From positions 1 to 6,672 of the forward strand of contig JACQFU010000487.1 in assembly GCA_016199905.1 (NCBI GenBank): a stretch of DNA of 6,672 bases. The letters are read 5' to 3'. Shown one piece after another: positions 1 to 5,283 of this stretch. Below the pieces are notes generated by a model. That model made no database searches. It saw only the letters and a program-made list of their open reading frames with translations, and was not told where the DNA came from. Position numbers and translations under genes: made by a program. Positions within the stretch are counted from its first letter, which is position 1; each line of letters starts with the position of its first letter. Origin of the DNA: Candidatus Wallbacteria bacterium (GTDB lineage: Bacteria > Muiribacteriota > UBA6191 > JACPRK01).

Positions 1-2
1 AA

Positions 3-197
3 ATTGGTCGGTGCCCGTCCGCGGCAGTCTCGGACTGGCTGGAGGATGTGAATCGCACCGCCGTCGAGTACAAGATCCGCCTGGCGCCCGACGGCCACCC
101 CATCCAGGAAGTGGGGCCATCGGATCACTGCTCGCGCTGGACGCTCTGGCTGCTGCAGGTCATCGGTTCGGTCAGCTTCTTGCGCCCGCTGGTGTAG
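3..197 (+). CDS. 3' end of an upstream gene, possibly phospholipase D/cardiolipin-synthase-like (partial)
   Basis: The third forward frame is open from the window edge to a TAG at 195-197 and encodes about 64 C-terminal residues; the start lies outside the window. The composition looks like real protein (SDWLEDVNRTAVEYKIRL near the start, then WTLWLLQVIGSVSFLRPLV at the very end), and its third codon positions are mostly G/C, as in the clear genes downstream. The pattern of a short beta-like segment ending in 'RL-P-DG', then a Trp-containing amphipathic helix and a 'LRPL' tail, recalls the C-termini of ClsC-type phospholipase D/cardiolipin synthases (known family ends such as W-R-V-L-LP-E-LL). 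That resemblance is weak and from memory, so the product is uncertain. The catalytic HKD motifs would lie upstream and cannot be checked. It appears functionally unrelated to the metal operon that follows. Confidence 0.55.
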   Translation: MGRCPSAAVSDWLEDVNRTAVEYKIRLAPDGHPIQEVGPSDHCSRWTLWLLQVIGSVSFLRPLV

Positions 198-349
198 TCA
201 GGTTCGGCGCCGATTCGGACAAAGCCGAAGCGGCCTACGCGAATCTTGACTGAACGACAGTCGAGTGTTATCGTGGCGCGCTCTTCGGGAGGGGCTACCG
301 ATCGGTTACCCCGGAGAACTATCGCGGCCCGCGGGAAAACTCGCATCAG
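198..349 (+). other. Intergenic region before the small Cys protein
   Basis: About 150 bases separate the upstream gene's TAG from the first candidate ATG of the small protein. The frame of the small protein is open back to a TGA at 251-253 but has no convincing ribosome binding site or protein-like sequence there. Apart from the candidate promoter at 246-274, I see no RNA gene, repeat or convincing terminator for the upstream gene. Confidence 0.4.
246..274 (+). promoter_or_regulatory. Candidate sigma-70-type promoter upstream of the small Cys protein and metal operon
   Basis: TTGACT at 246-251 matches the -35 consensus at five of six positions. After exactly 17 bases, TATCGT at 269-274 matches the -10 consensus at four of six. 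It lies 49 bases after the stop of the preceding gene and 76 bases before the first possible start of the small ORF, in the only non-coding gap before the cluster. That placement suits an operon promoter with a start near 280. I looked for a Zur- or Fur-like palindrome over it and saw none, although GTGTTATCG at 265-273 could be a half-site. The call rests on consensus matching alone. Confidence 0.35.
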
Positions 350-691
350 ATGCCGGTGGTTTCCTTGTTCGCTCTCCTCTACTCGCAACTCGCTGCTCGC
401 CTCCGCAAGGGAAGCCTGCGCTCGCTCGCAGGGCTTGTGATGGCGGTCTTCGTGTTGGCCTACGTCGCGTCGGCCCTCCACGATGGCGTTGGGAACGAGG
501 AGCATTGCTCAGGCAAAGGAAATCATTGCCTGGTTTGCCATTCGGATATTGGCTCCGTACCCGCGACGCAGGGTCCGGACGCCGACGAACGGACCGAGAT
601 CTCCTGGGTTCCCGTCGAACCGTTTCCCGAGCCCGCCGTCTGCGGCGAACATCGTCTCTTGCCACCGGGGCGTGCGCCCCCCCAGGTCTGA
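350..691 (+). CDS. Small Cys/His-containing membrane-anchored protein, DUF2946-like in style (hypothetical)
   Basis: This 113-residue ORF has a basic stretch (RLRKGSLR, residues 17-24) followed by one hydrophobic helix (about 26-43). Next comes a Cys/His-rich patch: H44, H52, C53, H59, C60, C63 and H64, including a CxxC in the local sequence HCLVCH. The rest is acidic to Pro-rich and ends in PPGRAPPQV. A membrane anchor followed by a clustered CxxC/His patch and a terminal 'RAPP' resembles the small DUF2946-type proteins often found beside metal-uptake or copper genes; this is recollection, not a search result. The start is uncertain. ATG 350 has no visible ribosome binding site, and the in-frame ATG at 440 (83 residues, beginning directly with the hydrophobic helix) has a weak AGGG at 430-433. 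It lies upstream of the porin gene on the same strand, so it may be co-transcribed and could bind metal at the periplasmic face. The function is unknown. Confidence 0.55.
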   Translation: MPVVSLFALLYSQLAARLRKGSLRSLAGLVMAVFVLAYVASALHDGVGNEEHCSGKGNHCLVCHSDIGSVPATQGPDADERTEISWVPVEPFPEPAVCGEHRLLPPGRAPPQV

Positions 692-762
692 TCCGCGTGT
701 AATCGATCCCCCGAGGGGGCAGGTTTCGGCATTCGGCCAAGAGGGTTGGCAAGTGCTCGGAG

Positions 763-826
763 GATCGGTACGACGCTGAAGTCCGGCACGTTTGCCGGAC
801 CTTGCCCGTTCGAACGTACCTGGATC
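763..826 (+). promoter_or_regulatory. Structured leader with nested inverted repeats before the porin gene
   Basis: A perfect 7-bp hairpin forms between GTCCGGC (781-787) and GCCGGAC (794-800) with a 6-base loop. Around it, GATCGGTACG (763-772) can pair with CGTACC (815-820) and GATC (823-826), leaving a 2-base TG bulge. The overlapping CGTTCGAACG (807-816) is a perfect 10-base palindrome that would compete with the outer stem. The whole structure ends 26 bases before the ribosome binding site of the porin. It could be a 5'-UTR regulatory RNA fold, an attenuator without a U-run, or a dimeric repressor operator (the palindrome). It matches no riboswitch class I recognise. Confidence 0.4.
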
Positions 827-851
827 AAGCGCAATTGGGACTTGGACTCAC

Positions 852-857
852 AAGGAG
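852..857 (+). promoter_or_regulatory. Ribosome binding site deciding the porin start
   Basis: AAGGAG is a near-consensus Shine-Dalgarno sequence placed 7 bases before the ATG at 865. It fixes that codon as the start rather than the in-frame GTG/ATG-like codons further upstream, such as 802. The protein from 865 begins directly with a signal peptide, which supports the choice. Confidence 0.75.
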
Positions 858-864
858 ACGACCG

Positions 865-2559
865 ATGAGGAATCTGGCATTTCTGGCACTGGCGATGTGG
901 ATCGCGACGAGTGTCCTACTCGCGACAGAAACCGCCGGCATCAAGCCGACCCCACGCAAGCCGGCGAATTCCGGGGCGCAGGCGTCGACCGGCGGCGCCG
1001 ACCGGGTAAAGAAACTGGAGCAGCAGGTGGCCGAGTTGCAGGCCCAGGTGCGCGAGCTGATCAAGATGCAAGGGCCCCAGCTCCCGGCGCAGACGCAGCT
1101 CCCGGGGCCGGCTCCTGTCGCCGCCCCGTCGCAGCCGCAGGCAGCCTCAGGCGGTGGGGCTCTGTCCGACGCCGAGAAGGCTGCGCTGGAGGCCGAGTTC
1201 TCGGGAGCGATGGGCGGCGCCAAGGGAGCGGGGAGCGTGCCCGCGCCCGTCGCGGCCCCGTCGCCTGCAATTGCTCCGCCTTCCACCGCGGCGGCCACCG
1301 CCGCCACGAACGCGACCAAGCCTTCAGCCTCAATCCCGACACCGGCGATCGTCTGGAACCCTGCCGCCTCGACACCCGCGCCCGCTGCATCCGGCGCCGG
1401 AGGAGGGCGCTTGCGACTGATCGACCTGAGCGTCAGCCTGCTCAACGATCTCACAGGCTCCACCGCCAGCGAGAGTGAACTCAGACGGTTGAATCACGGC
1501 GATCACGACCCGAAGAATCACGGCTTCACGGCGCCCAACGAGGAATTCGTGATGGGAGGCGTGGTCGACCAAAACTTCAGAGGCGACCTCGTGATAGTGC
1601 CAAAGATCAATTTCAAAGGCGACACCGAGGTCGAAATCGAGGAGGCATACCTGACTGCTCTGAATTTGGGACACGGTCTTGGGGTCAAGGCTGGAACCTG
1701 GTTCTCGGACTTTGGAAGGCTGAACAACAGCCATCCTCACCAGTGGGACTTCGCCAACCAGCCGGTGGTCTACTCCCGACTGCTCAGTAAGGACAACCAG
1801 AAGTCCCCGGGAGCAGAGATCAATTGGCTCTTGCCGAGCGACGACTACTACAAGCTCTACTTCACGGCACTATCGCCTGTTGGAGGGTCGATGCAGAGCT
1901 TCCGCGGCGGCGGGGCCAACGACCTGACTGGCAGAGACGAAGAGAACCAAATCGGTGGTCACGCGTTTGGAAATTTTCAAGATCGAGGACTGAGGGATCT
2001 GACGTACTTGACACGCCTGGAAACGTCGAGAGATCTCTCCGATGAGATGACGATCCTGATGGGAGGCTCGTTCGAAACAGGCCCCAACGCCACCGGACAG
2101 GACGCCCGGACGCGCATCTTCGGCTTCGACTTCTATGGCAAGTGGAAGCCATTGAACAACGACCACGGCTGGCCGTTCTGGTCCTGGCAGGCCGAAGTCC
2201 TGAAGCGCAGCTACGGCGCCGCGGCGTCGCCGCTCTACACCGATCCGACGATCACGCTTCCCAACGAGACCTTGAACGACTGGGGCTTCTACGCGCAGGT
2301 CATGCACGGTTTCAAGAGACAATGGACCGCCGGTCTGCGCCTCGACTACGCCAACGGCGACGGCGCCAACGCGCTCGATCCGTTGCGCGATCGCCGATGG
2401 CGCGTTTCTCCCAACATCACTCACTACTTTAGCGAGTTCTCGAAGCTCCGCTACCAGTACGACTTCGATGTCGCAGAGCACCTGGGCGACAAGCCGGAGC
2501 ACACGTTTACCGTTCAGTACGAAGTCAATTTCGGCGCCCACGGCGCCCACAAGTTCTGA
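865..2559 (+). CDS. Outer-membrane beta-barrel porin-like protein of a metal (zinc) uptake operon
   Basis: The product is 564 residues. Residues 1-21 form a signal peptide (short basic start, hydrophobic core, A-T-E after it). Residues 46-69 form a short heptad coiled coil (KKLEQQVAELQAQVRELIK). Residues 70-181 are a long Pro/Ala/Gln/Ser-rich flexible linker. From about 182 a barrel-like domain of alternating hydrophobic/aromatic strands runs to a terminal Phe (…HKF), the usual outer-membrane insertion signal. The motif FGRLNNSHPHQWDF (283-296), with EVEIEEAY before it and WLLPSDDYYKLYF after it, is characteristic of a barrel family seen next to znuA/znuB genes and sometimes annotated as a zinc-regulated outer-membrane receptor. 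There is no visible TonB box or plug domain, so I call it porin-like. A His cluster (H211, H214, H219) lies just before the first barrel strands and may bind metal. It sits 21 bases upstream of the binding-protein gene, clearly in an operon with it. A specific role in zinc passage is inferred from context. Confidence 0.75.
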   Translation: MRNLAFLALAMWIATSVLLATETAGIKPTPRKPANSGAQASTGGADRVKKLEQQVAELQAQVRELIKMQGPQLPAQTQLPGPAPVAAPSQPQAASGGGALSDAEKAALEAEFSGAMGGAKGAGSVPAPVAAPSPAIAPPSTAAATAATNATKPSASIPTPAIVWNPAASTPAPAASGAGGGRLRLIDLSVSLLNDLTGSTASESELRRLNHGDHDPKNHGFTAPNEEFVMGGVVDQNFRGDLVIVPKINFKGDTEVEIEEAYLTALNLGHGLGVKAGTWFSDFGRLNNSHPHQWDFANQPVVYSRLLSKDNQKSPGAEINWLLPSDDYYKLYFTALSPVGGSMQSFRGGGANDLTGRDEENQIGGHAFGNFQDRGLRDLTYLTRLETSRDLSDEMTILMGGSFETGPNATGQDARTRIFGFDFYGKWKPLNNDHGWPFWSWQAEVLKRSYGAAASPLYTDPTITLPNETLNDWGFYAQVMHGFKRQWTAGLRLDYANGDGANALDPLRDRRWRVSPNITHYFSEFSKLRYQYDFDVAEHLGDKPEHTFTVQYEVNFGAHGAHKF

Positions 2560-2580
2560 TCGAGCAGGAGAGCCATACCC

Positions 2581-3615
2581 ATGAAACTCAAGAGATGTTT
2601 TGGATTTTCTTTCGCGACCCTCTTCGCCCTGACGCTGCTGGCATTGCCTGCGGGCACGGCGTTCGCCAAGGTGAACTTCGTCGCCTCCCTGCCCGATCTG
2701 GCCGATCTGGTGAAGACCGTCGGCGGCGATCGCGTCGAGGTGATGAGCATCGGCAAAGGCTCGCAAGATCCGCACTTCGTCGATCCGAAGCCCAGCTTCA
2801 TGGTCAAGCTGCGCCAAGCGGACCTCTTCTGCGTCACGGGCCTGGAACTGGAAATCGGCTGGGTGCCCCCGCTGCTGGGCGGCGCAGGCAACGCGGGCAT
2901 CGCGGTCGGAACGGCCGGATACGTCGACTGCTCGGCCGGAATCCCTGTGCTGGAGCTGCCGGCCGGCGAGGTCACCCGCGCGGAGGGCGACATCCATCCG
3001 TTCGGCAATCCGCACTACATGCTCGATCCGCTCAACGGCATCCTGGTGGCGGCTCACCTGGCGTCGGCGCTCAAGCAGAAGGACCCCGCCGGCGCTGCCG
3101 TCTACGACGCCAACGTCGCGGCGTTCACGCAACAGATCTACGAGAAGCTCTTCGGGAAGGACCTGGTCGATATGGTCGGCGGCGCCAAGCTCGACCGGAT
3201 GGCGCGCTCCGGTGAGCTGGACGGCTTCCTGCAATCCAACCCCAGCGCCAAACTCGGCGGCTGGTTGGGGCTTCTGAAGCCAATGCGAAACAAGCCGATC
3301 GTGATGTACCACAAGAACTATTCGTACTTCGCCGACCGCTTCAAACTGGAGATCGCCGAGTACGTCGAGCCCAAGCTGGGCATCCCCCCCAGCGCCAAGC
3401 ACATGGTGGACGTCGTGGCGCTCATCAAAGCGCGCAACGTCAAGGTCATCGGAACCCAGCCGTTCTATGACGATCGCGCTCCGAACCTGATCGCTTCCAA
3501 GACCGGCGCGAAGGTCCTGGTCATGCCCTCCACCGTCAATCAAGTCAACGGCGTCGCCACCTACATCCAGCTCTTCGACTACGTGACATCGAAGCTCGCG
3601 GAGGCGGGAAAGTGA
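2581..3615 (+). CDS. znuA: Periplasmic metal-binding protein of a zinc/manganese-type ABC transporter (ZnuA/TroA family)
   Basis: This is a 344-residue protein with a signal peptide (residues 1-29, cleavage after AFA). It belongs to the cluster A-I metal-binding proteins (ZnuA/TroA/PsaA), which capture Zn2+ or Mn2+ in the periplasm and pass it to an ABC-3 permease. Candidate ligands stand at the family positions: H65 in DPHFVDPKP, H145 in FGNPHYMLDP (with H139 nearby), and H244 in MYHKNYSYFADRF. The usual C-terminal acidic ligand region is different. GTQPFYDD (291-298) has Gln where the family often has Glu, and LVMPST (313-318) has Met-Pro where an Asp is common, giving a three-His site. The His-rich loop of enteric ZnuA is absent. 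A GGAG at 2567-2570 precedes the ATG by 10 bases. The stop overlaps the GTG start of the permease (GTGA), indicating translational coupling. Zinc is the likeliest metal given the three His ligands, but this is inferred. Confidence 0.87.
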   Translation: MKLKRCFGFSFATLFALTLLALPAGTAFAKVNFVASLPDLADLVKTVGGDRVEVMSIGKGSQDPHFVDPKPSFMVKLRQADLFCVTGLELEIGWVPPLLGGAGNAGIAVGTAGYVDCSAGIPVLELPAGEVTRAEGDIHPFGNPHYMLDPLNGILVAAHLASALKQKDPAGAAVYDANVAAFTQQIYEKLFGKDLVDMVGGAKLDRMARSGELDGFLQSNPSAKLGGWLGLLKPMRNKPIVMYHKNYSYFADRFKLEIAEYVEPKLGIPPSAKHMVDVVALIKARNVKVIGTQPFYDDRAPNLIASKTGAKVLVMPSTVNQVNGVATYIQLFDYVTSKLAEAGK

Positions 3616-4097
3616 TCTCGCAGCAACTCAGCGTCCTCTTCCTCCCATTCCTGGCCTGCGTGATCTTGACGGGAATCCACGGATACCTTGGCATCCACGT
3701 TCTGGCCAGGAAGGTCATCTTCGTCGACATCGCGCTGGCCCAGATCGCCGCTCTGGGCGCCACGGTGGCCTACCTGATGGGATACGACGTCCACTCCACG
3801 GGGGCCTACCTCTTCTCCCTGGGCTTCGCGGTCCTCGGAGCCGGCACCTTCGCGCTCACCCGCACCAAACACGAGCGCATTCCCCAGGAGGCCATCATCG
3901 GCCTGACGTACGCCATCGCGGCCGCAGCGGCCATCCTCGTGGCGGATATCGCGCCCCACGGAGCCGAACACCTCCAGGACCTCCTCGCCGGGAGCATCGT
4001 CTGGGTGACGCCCTACCAGGTCAAGAAGACCTTTTTCCTCTATTCACTCCTGGGCCTCTTCCACTACGTCTTCCGGGAGAAGTTCCTGCTCATCTAG
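3612..4097 (+). CDS. znuB: ABC-3 metal permease, N-terminal half, ended by an in-frame amber codon
   Basis: Starting at a GTG that overlaps the znuA stop, this frame encodes 161 residues of a ZnuB/TroC-type (ABC-3) inner-membrane permease that would move Zn2+ or a similar ion. Family-typical stretches are visible: HVLARKVIFVDIALAQIAALG near the start, then QEAIIGLTYAIAAAA, and APHGAEHLQDLLAGSIVWV. About four to five membrane helices are present, whereas a functional member has about eight or nine and roughly 270 residues. The frame stops at TAG 4095-4097, immediately after FLLI, and continues with no frame change into the second half of the same domain (FSHEKAFEQGI…). The break is therefore a single codon, not a natural gene end. 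Alone, this product should not form a working permease. It could be a recent nonsense mutation, a base error in the assembly, or readthrough. Confidence 0.82.
   Translation: MISQQLSVLFLPFLACVILTGIHGYLGIHVLARKVIFVDIALAQIAALGATVAYLMGYDVHSTGAYLFSLGFAVLGAGTFALTRTKHERIPQEAIIGLTYAIAAAAAILVADIAPHGAEHLQDLLAGSIVWVTPYQVKKTFFLYSLLGLFHYVFREKFLLI
4095..4097 (+). other. In-frame amber codon inside the permease gene
   Basis: TAG is codon 162 counted from GTG 3612. Family members have the pattern 'LIS-F-D-x-E-x-A' at this cytoplasmic loop, and here the reading is LLI-stop-FSHEKA. The stop therefore sits where a small residue, commonly Ser, is expected, one base change from TCG. The frame then stays open for 336 further codons to the TAA at 5106-5108. 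The gene upstream of the cluster appears to use TAG as an ordinary stop, which argues against genome-wide reassignment. Confidence 0.85.
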
Positions 4098-4133
4098 TTT
4101 TCCCACGAGAAGGCCTTCGAGCAGGGCATCCCG

Positions 4134-5108
4134 GTGAGATTCTGGGACTTCCTGTTCTACTTGTCCTTCGGCGTCGTCATCACCAGCTCGGTCCAGATCG
4201 CCGGCGTGTTGCTGGTCTTCTGCTACTTGGTCGCGCCCGCGGTCTTCGGCGTGATGTTCGCCGAGACCATCGGAAAAAGGCTGGCCATCAGCTGGACACT
4301 GGGAACTCTCGTCAGCGCGCTGGGATTGCTCTTCTCCTACGACCGTCCCAGCGGCCCGACGATCATGTGTTTCTTCGCGCTGGCGCTCATCGTGGCCGGA
4401 CTGTACAAGAAGCTGCGAGATAGCCAGCACCCGGCGGTCGCGCTGGCCGGCGCACTCGGCATCGTGACAGGCGTGGCCTATCTGGGCCTCTTCGCCTTCC
4501 AGCGCCTTCAGATCCCGGAGCACGAACACGACGAAGCCGCCGCCCATCACGAGGATGCGGCCCAACCGCACGGCGCAGAAGAACACGGCTTCGGCGGAGG
4601 CTCGATGAAGGACCTGGAGACCGCATTGGGCGACGACCACGCCAACGTTCGCGCCGCCGCCGCCTTGAAGCTGGGCGATTCGAAGGACCCCCACGCCGTG
4701 GAGATCCTGCTCAAGAGACTGCAGGACCCCTCCGATGCCGTGAAGGAAAACGTCGCGCGCGCCCTGACGCAACTGGCCGACCCTAGCGCCATCCCCCACT
4801 TGCAACGAGCGCTCCAAGGCAAGGAGGAGGACCCCTGGGTCCACTTCCGGCTTACCGAAGCGCTGGCCAGCTCGGGCGACCCTGCCGCCGTGGGCAGGCT
4901 GGTCGAGCTCCTCGCCGGAAAGGCCCCGCGTCTTCTGCGCAACGAAGCCCTCGGCTTCCTACTCGGTCTCAAGGGCCAACCTGTCCAGGGTGGGACCCTC
5001 GACGTCGAGAGTCCGGAGGGCAAACCGGCCGCCGCAGCTATCGCCGCCTGGTGGAAGGAGAAGGGCGCCACGATGAGGTTCGACAAGGCGTCCCGGTCCT
5101 ACAAGTAA
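4134..5108 (+). CDS. znuB: ABC-3 metal permease, C-terminal half, fused to His-rich linker and HEAT repeats
   Basis: This is the in-frame continuation of the permease after the amber codon; coding sense really resumes at 4098. The GTG at 4134 is only the first start-like codon and has a weak upstream CAGGG. Residue numbers here count from GTG 3612. Residues 178-300 carry the rest of the ABC-3 fold, including FWDFLFYLSFGVVITSSVQI and the hydrophobic helices after it (GVLLVFCYLVAPAVFGVM), characteristic of ZnuB/TroC proteins. Residues 304-325 form a linker with six His and many Asp/Glu (HEHDEAAAHHEDAAQPHGAE and on). From about 332 to 466 there are roughly four HEAT-type (PBS-lyase-like) helical repeats, each with the D-V-R-A-A-LG / DP-A-V-L--L pattern, followed by a tail WWKEKG…RSYK. 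The HEAT domain should lie on the cytoplasmic side if the helix count is typical, and may dock the ATPase or a regulator; this is inference. The gene ends at TAA 5106-5108, the last of the operon. Confidence 0.8.
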   Translation: MRFWDFLFYLSFGVVITSSVQIAGVLLVFCYLVAPAVFGVMFAETIGKRLAISWTLGTLVSALGLLFSYDRPSGPTIMCFFALALIVAGLYKKLRDSQHPAVALAGALGIVTGVAYLGLFAFQRLQIPEHEHDEAAAHHEDAAQPHGAEEHGFGGGSMKDLETALGDDHANVRAAAALKLGDSKDPHAVEILLKRLQDPSDAVKENVARALTQLADPSAIPHLQRALQGKEEDPWVHFRLTEALASSGDPAAVGRLVELLAGKAPRLLRNEALGFLLGLKGQPVQGGTLDVESPEGKPAAAAIAAWWKEKGATMRFDKASRSYK

Positions 5109-5283
5109 TCCTCGGCGACAGGGCCTCTGTCCGGATGGAGGCCCATCGTGTTGGAACGGGTCGGGCTGCAGACCTTGGCAACCACCGTGACCGTGAGTCG
5201 CAGACTGCCTCGCTCGATGGGCTCTCCGGCCGGGTTGTCCCGCGGTGCGTCGTTCCCGGGACGCCGTATTCCCTCCCCCGCCT
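5109..5283. other. Convergent intergenic region between the operon and the gamma-glutamyltransferase gene
   Basis: The two genes face each other here. Besides the hairpin at 5121-5144, GTCCCG (5237-5242) and CGGGAC (5257-5262) can pair across a 14-base loop, near the end of the minus-strand gene. No promoter, RNA gene or convincing ORF was seen. Confidence 0.5.
5121..5144 (+). terminator. Hairpin after the metal operon, possible terminator (weak)
   Basis: GGGCCTC (5121-5127) and GAGGCCC (5138-5144) form a perfect 7-bp G/C-rich stem with a 10-base loop, 13 bases after the permease stop. The position suits a transcription terminator at the end of the operon, but no T-run follows (the next bases are ATCGTGTTGG). 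It may instead act as an mRNA 3'-end stabiliser or support factor-dependent termination. Confidence 0.35.

Larger units (their letters stand above)
692..864 (+). other. Intergenic leader region between the small protein and the porin
   Basis: No protein-like ORF is visible here. A short G/C hairpin, CCCCC (708-712) with GGGGG (715-719), lacks a following T-run, so I do not call it a terminator. The nested inverted repeats at 763-826 occupy the middle. The porin's ribosome binding site, AAGGAG (852-857), is at the end. Confidence 0.5.

Noticed and set aside
260..285. Zur or Fur box over the candidate promoter
   Set aside because: GTGTTATCG resembles a half-site only; the matching inverted half is absent.
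195..440. TAG reassigned to a sense codon genome-wide, explaining the permease amber
   Set aside because: Reading through the TAG at 195-197 gives an Arg-rich, non-protein-like extension, so TAG seems to be a normal stop here. One example is weak evidence.
667..719. G/C hairpins (GGGGCG with CGCCCC at 667-680, CCCCC with GGGGG at 708-719) as a terminator after the small protein
   Set aside because: Neither has a following T-run, loops are only about two bases, and the first lies inside the coding sequence.
802..864. Extended N-terminus for the porin from 802
   Set aside because: The AAGGAG at 852-857 and the signal peptide beginning exactly at ATG 865 place the start there; the extra residues overlap the inverted-repeat leader.
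1870..3543. Long open frame on the minus strand opposite the porin end and znuA
   Set aside because: It is the complement of strongly supported genes in high-GC DNA, is Arg/Asp/Val-biased and has no recognisable domain or start context.
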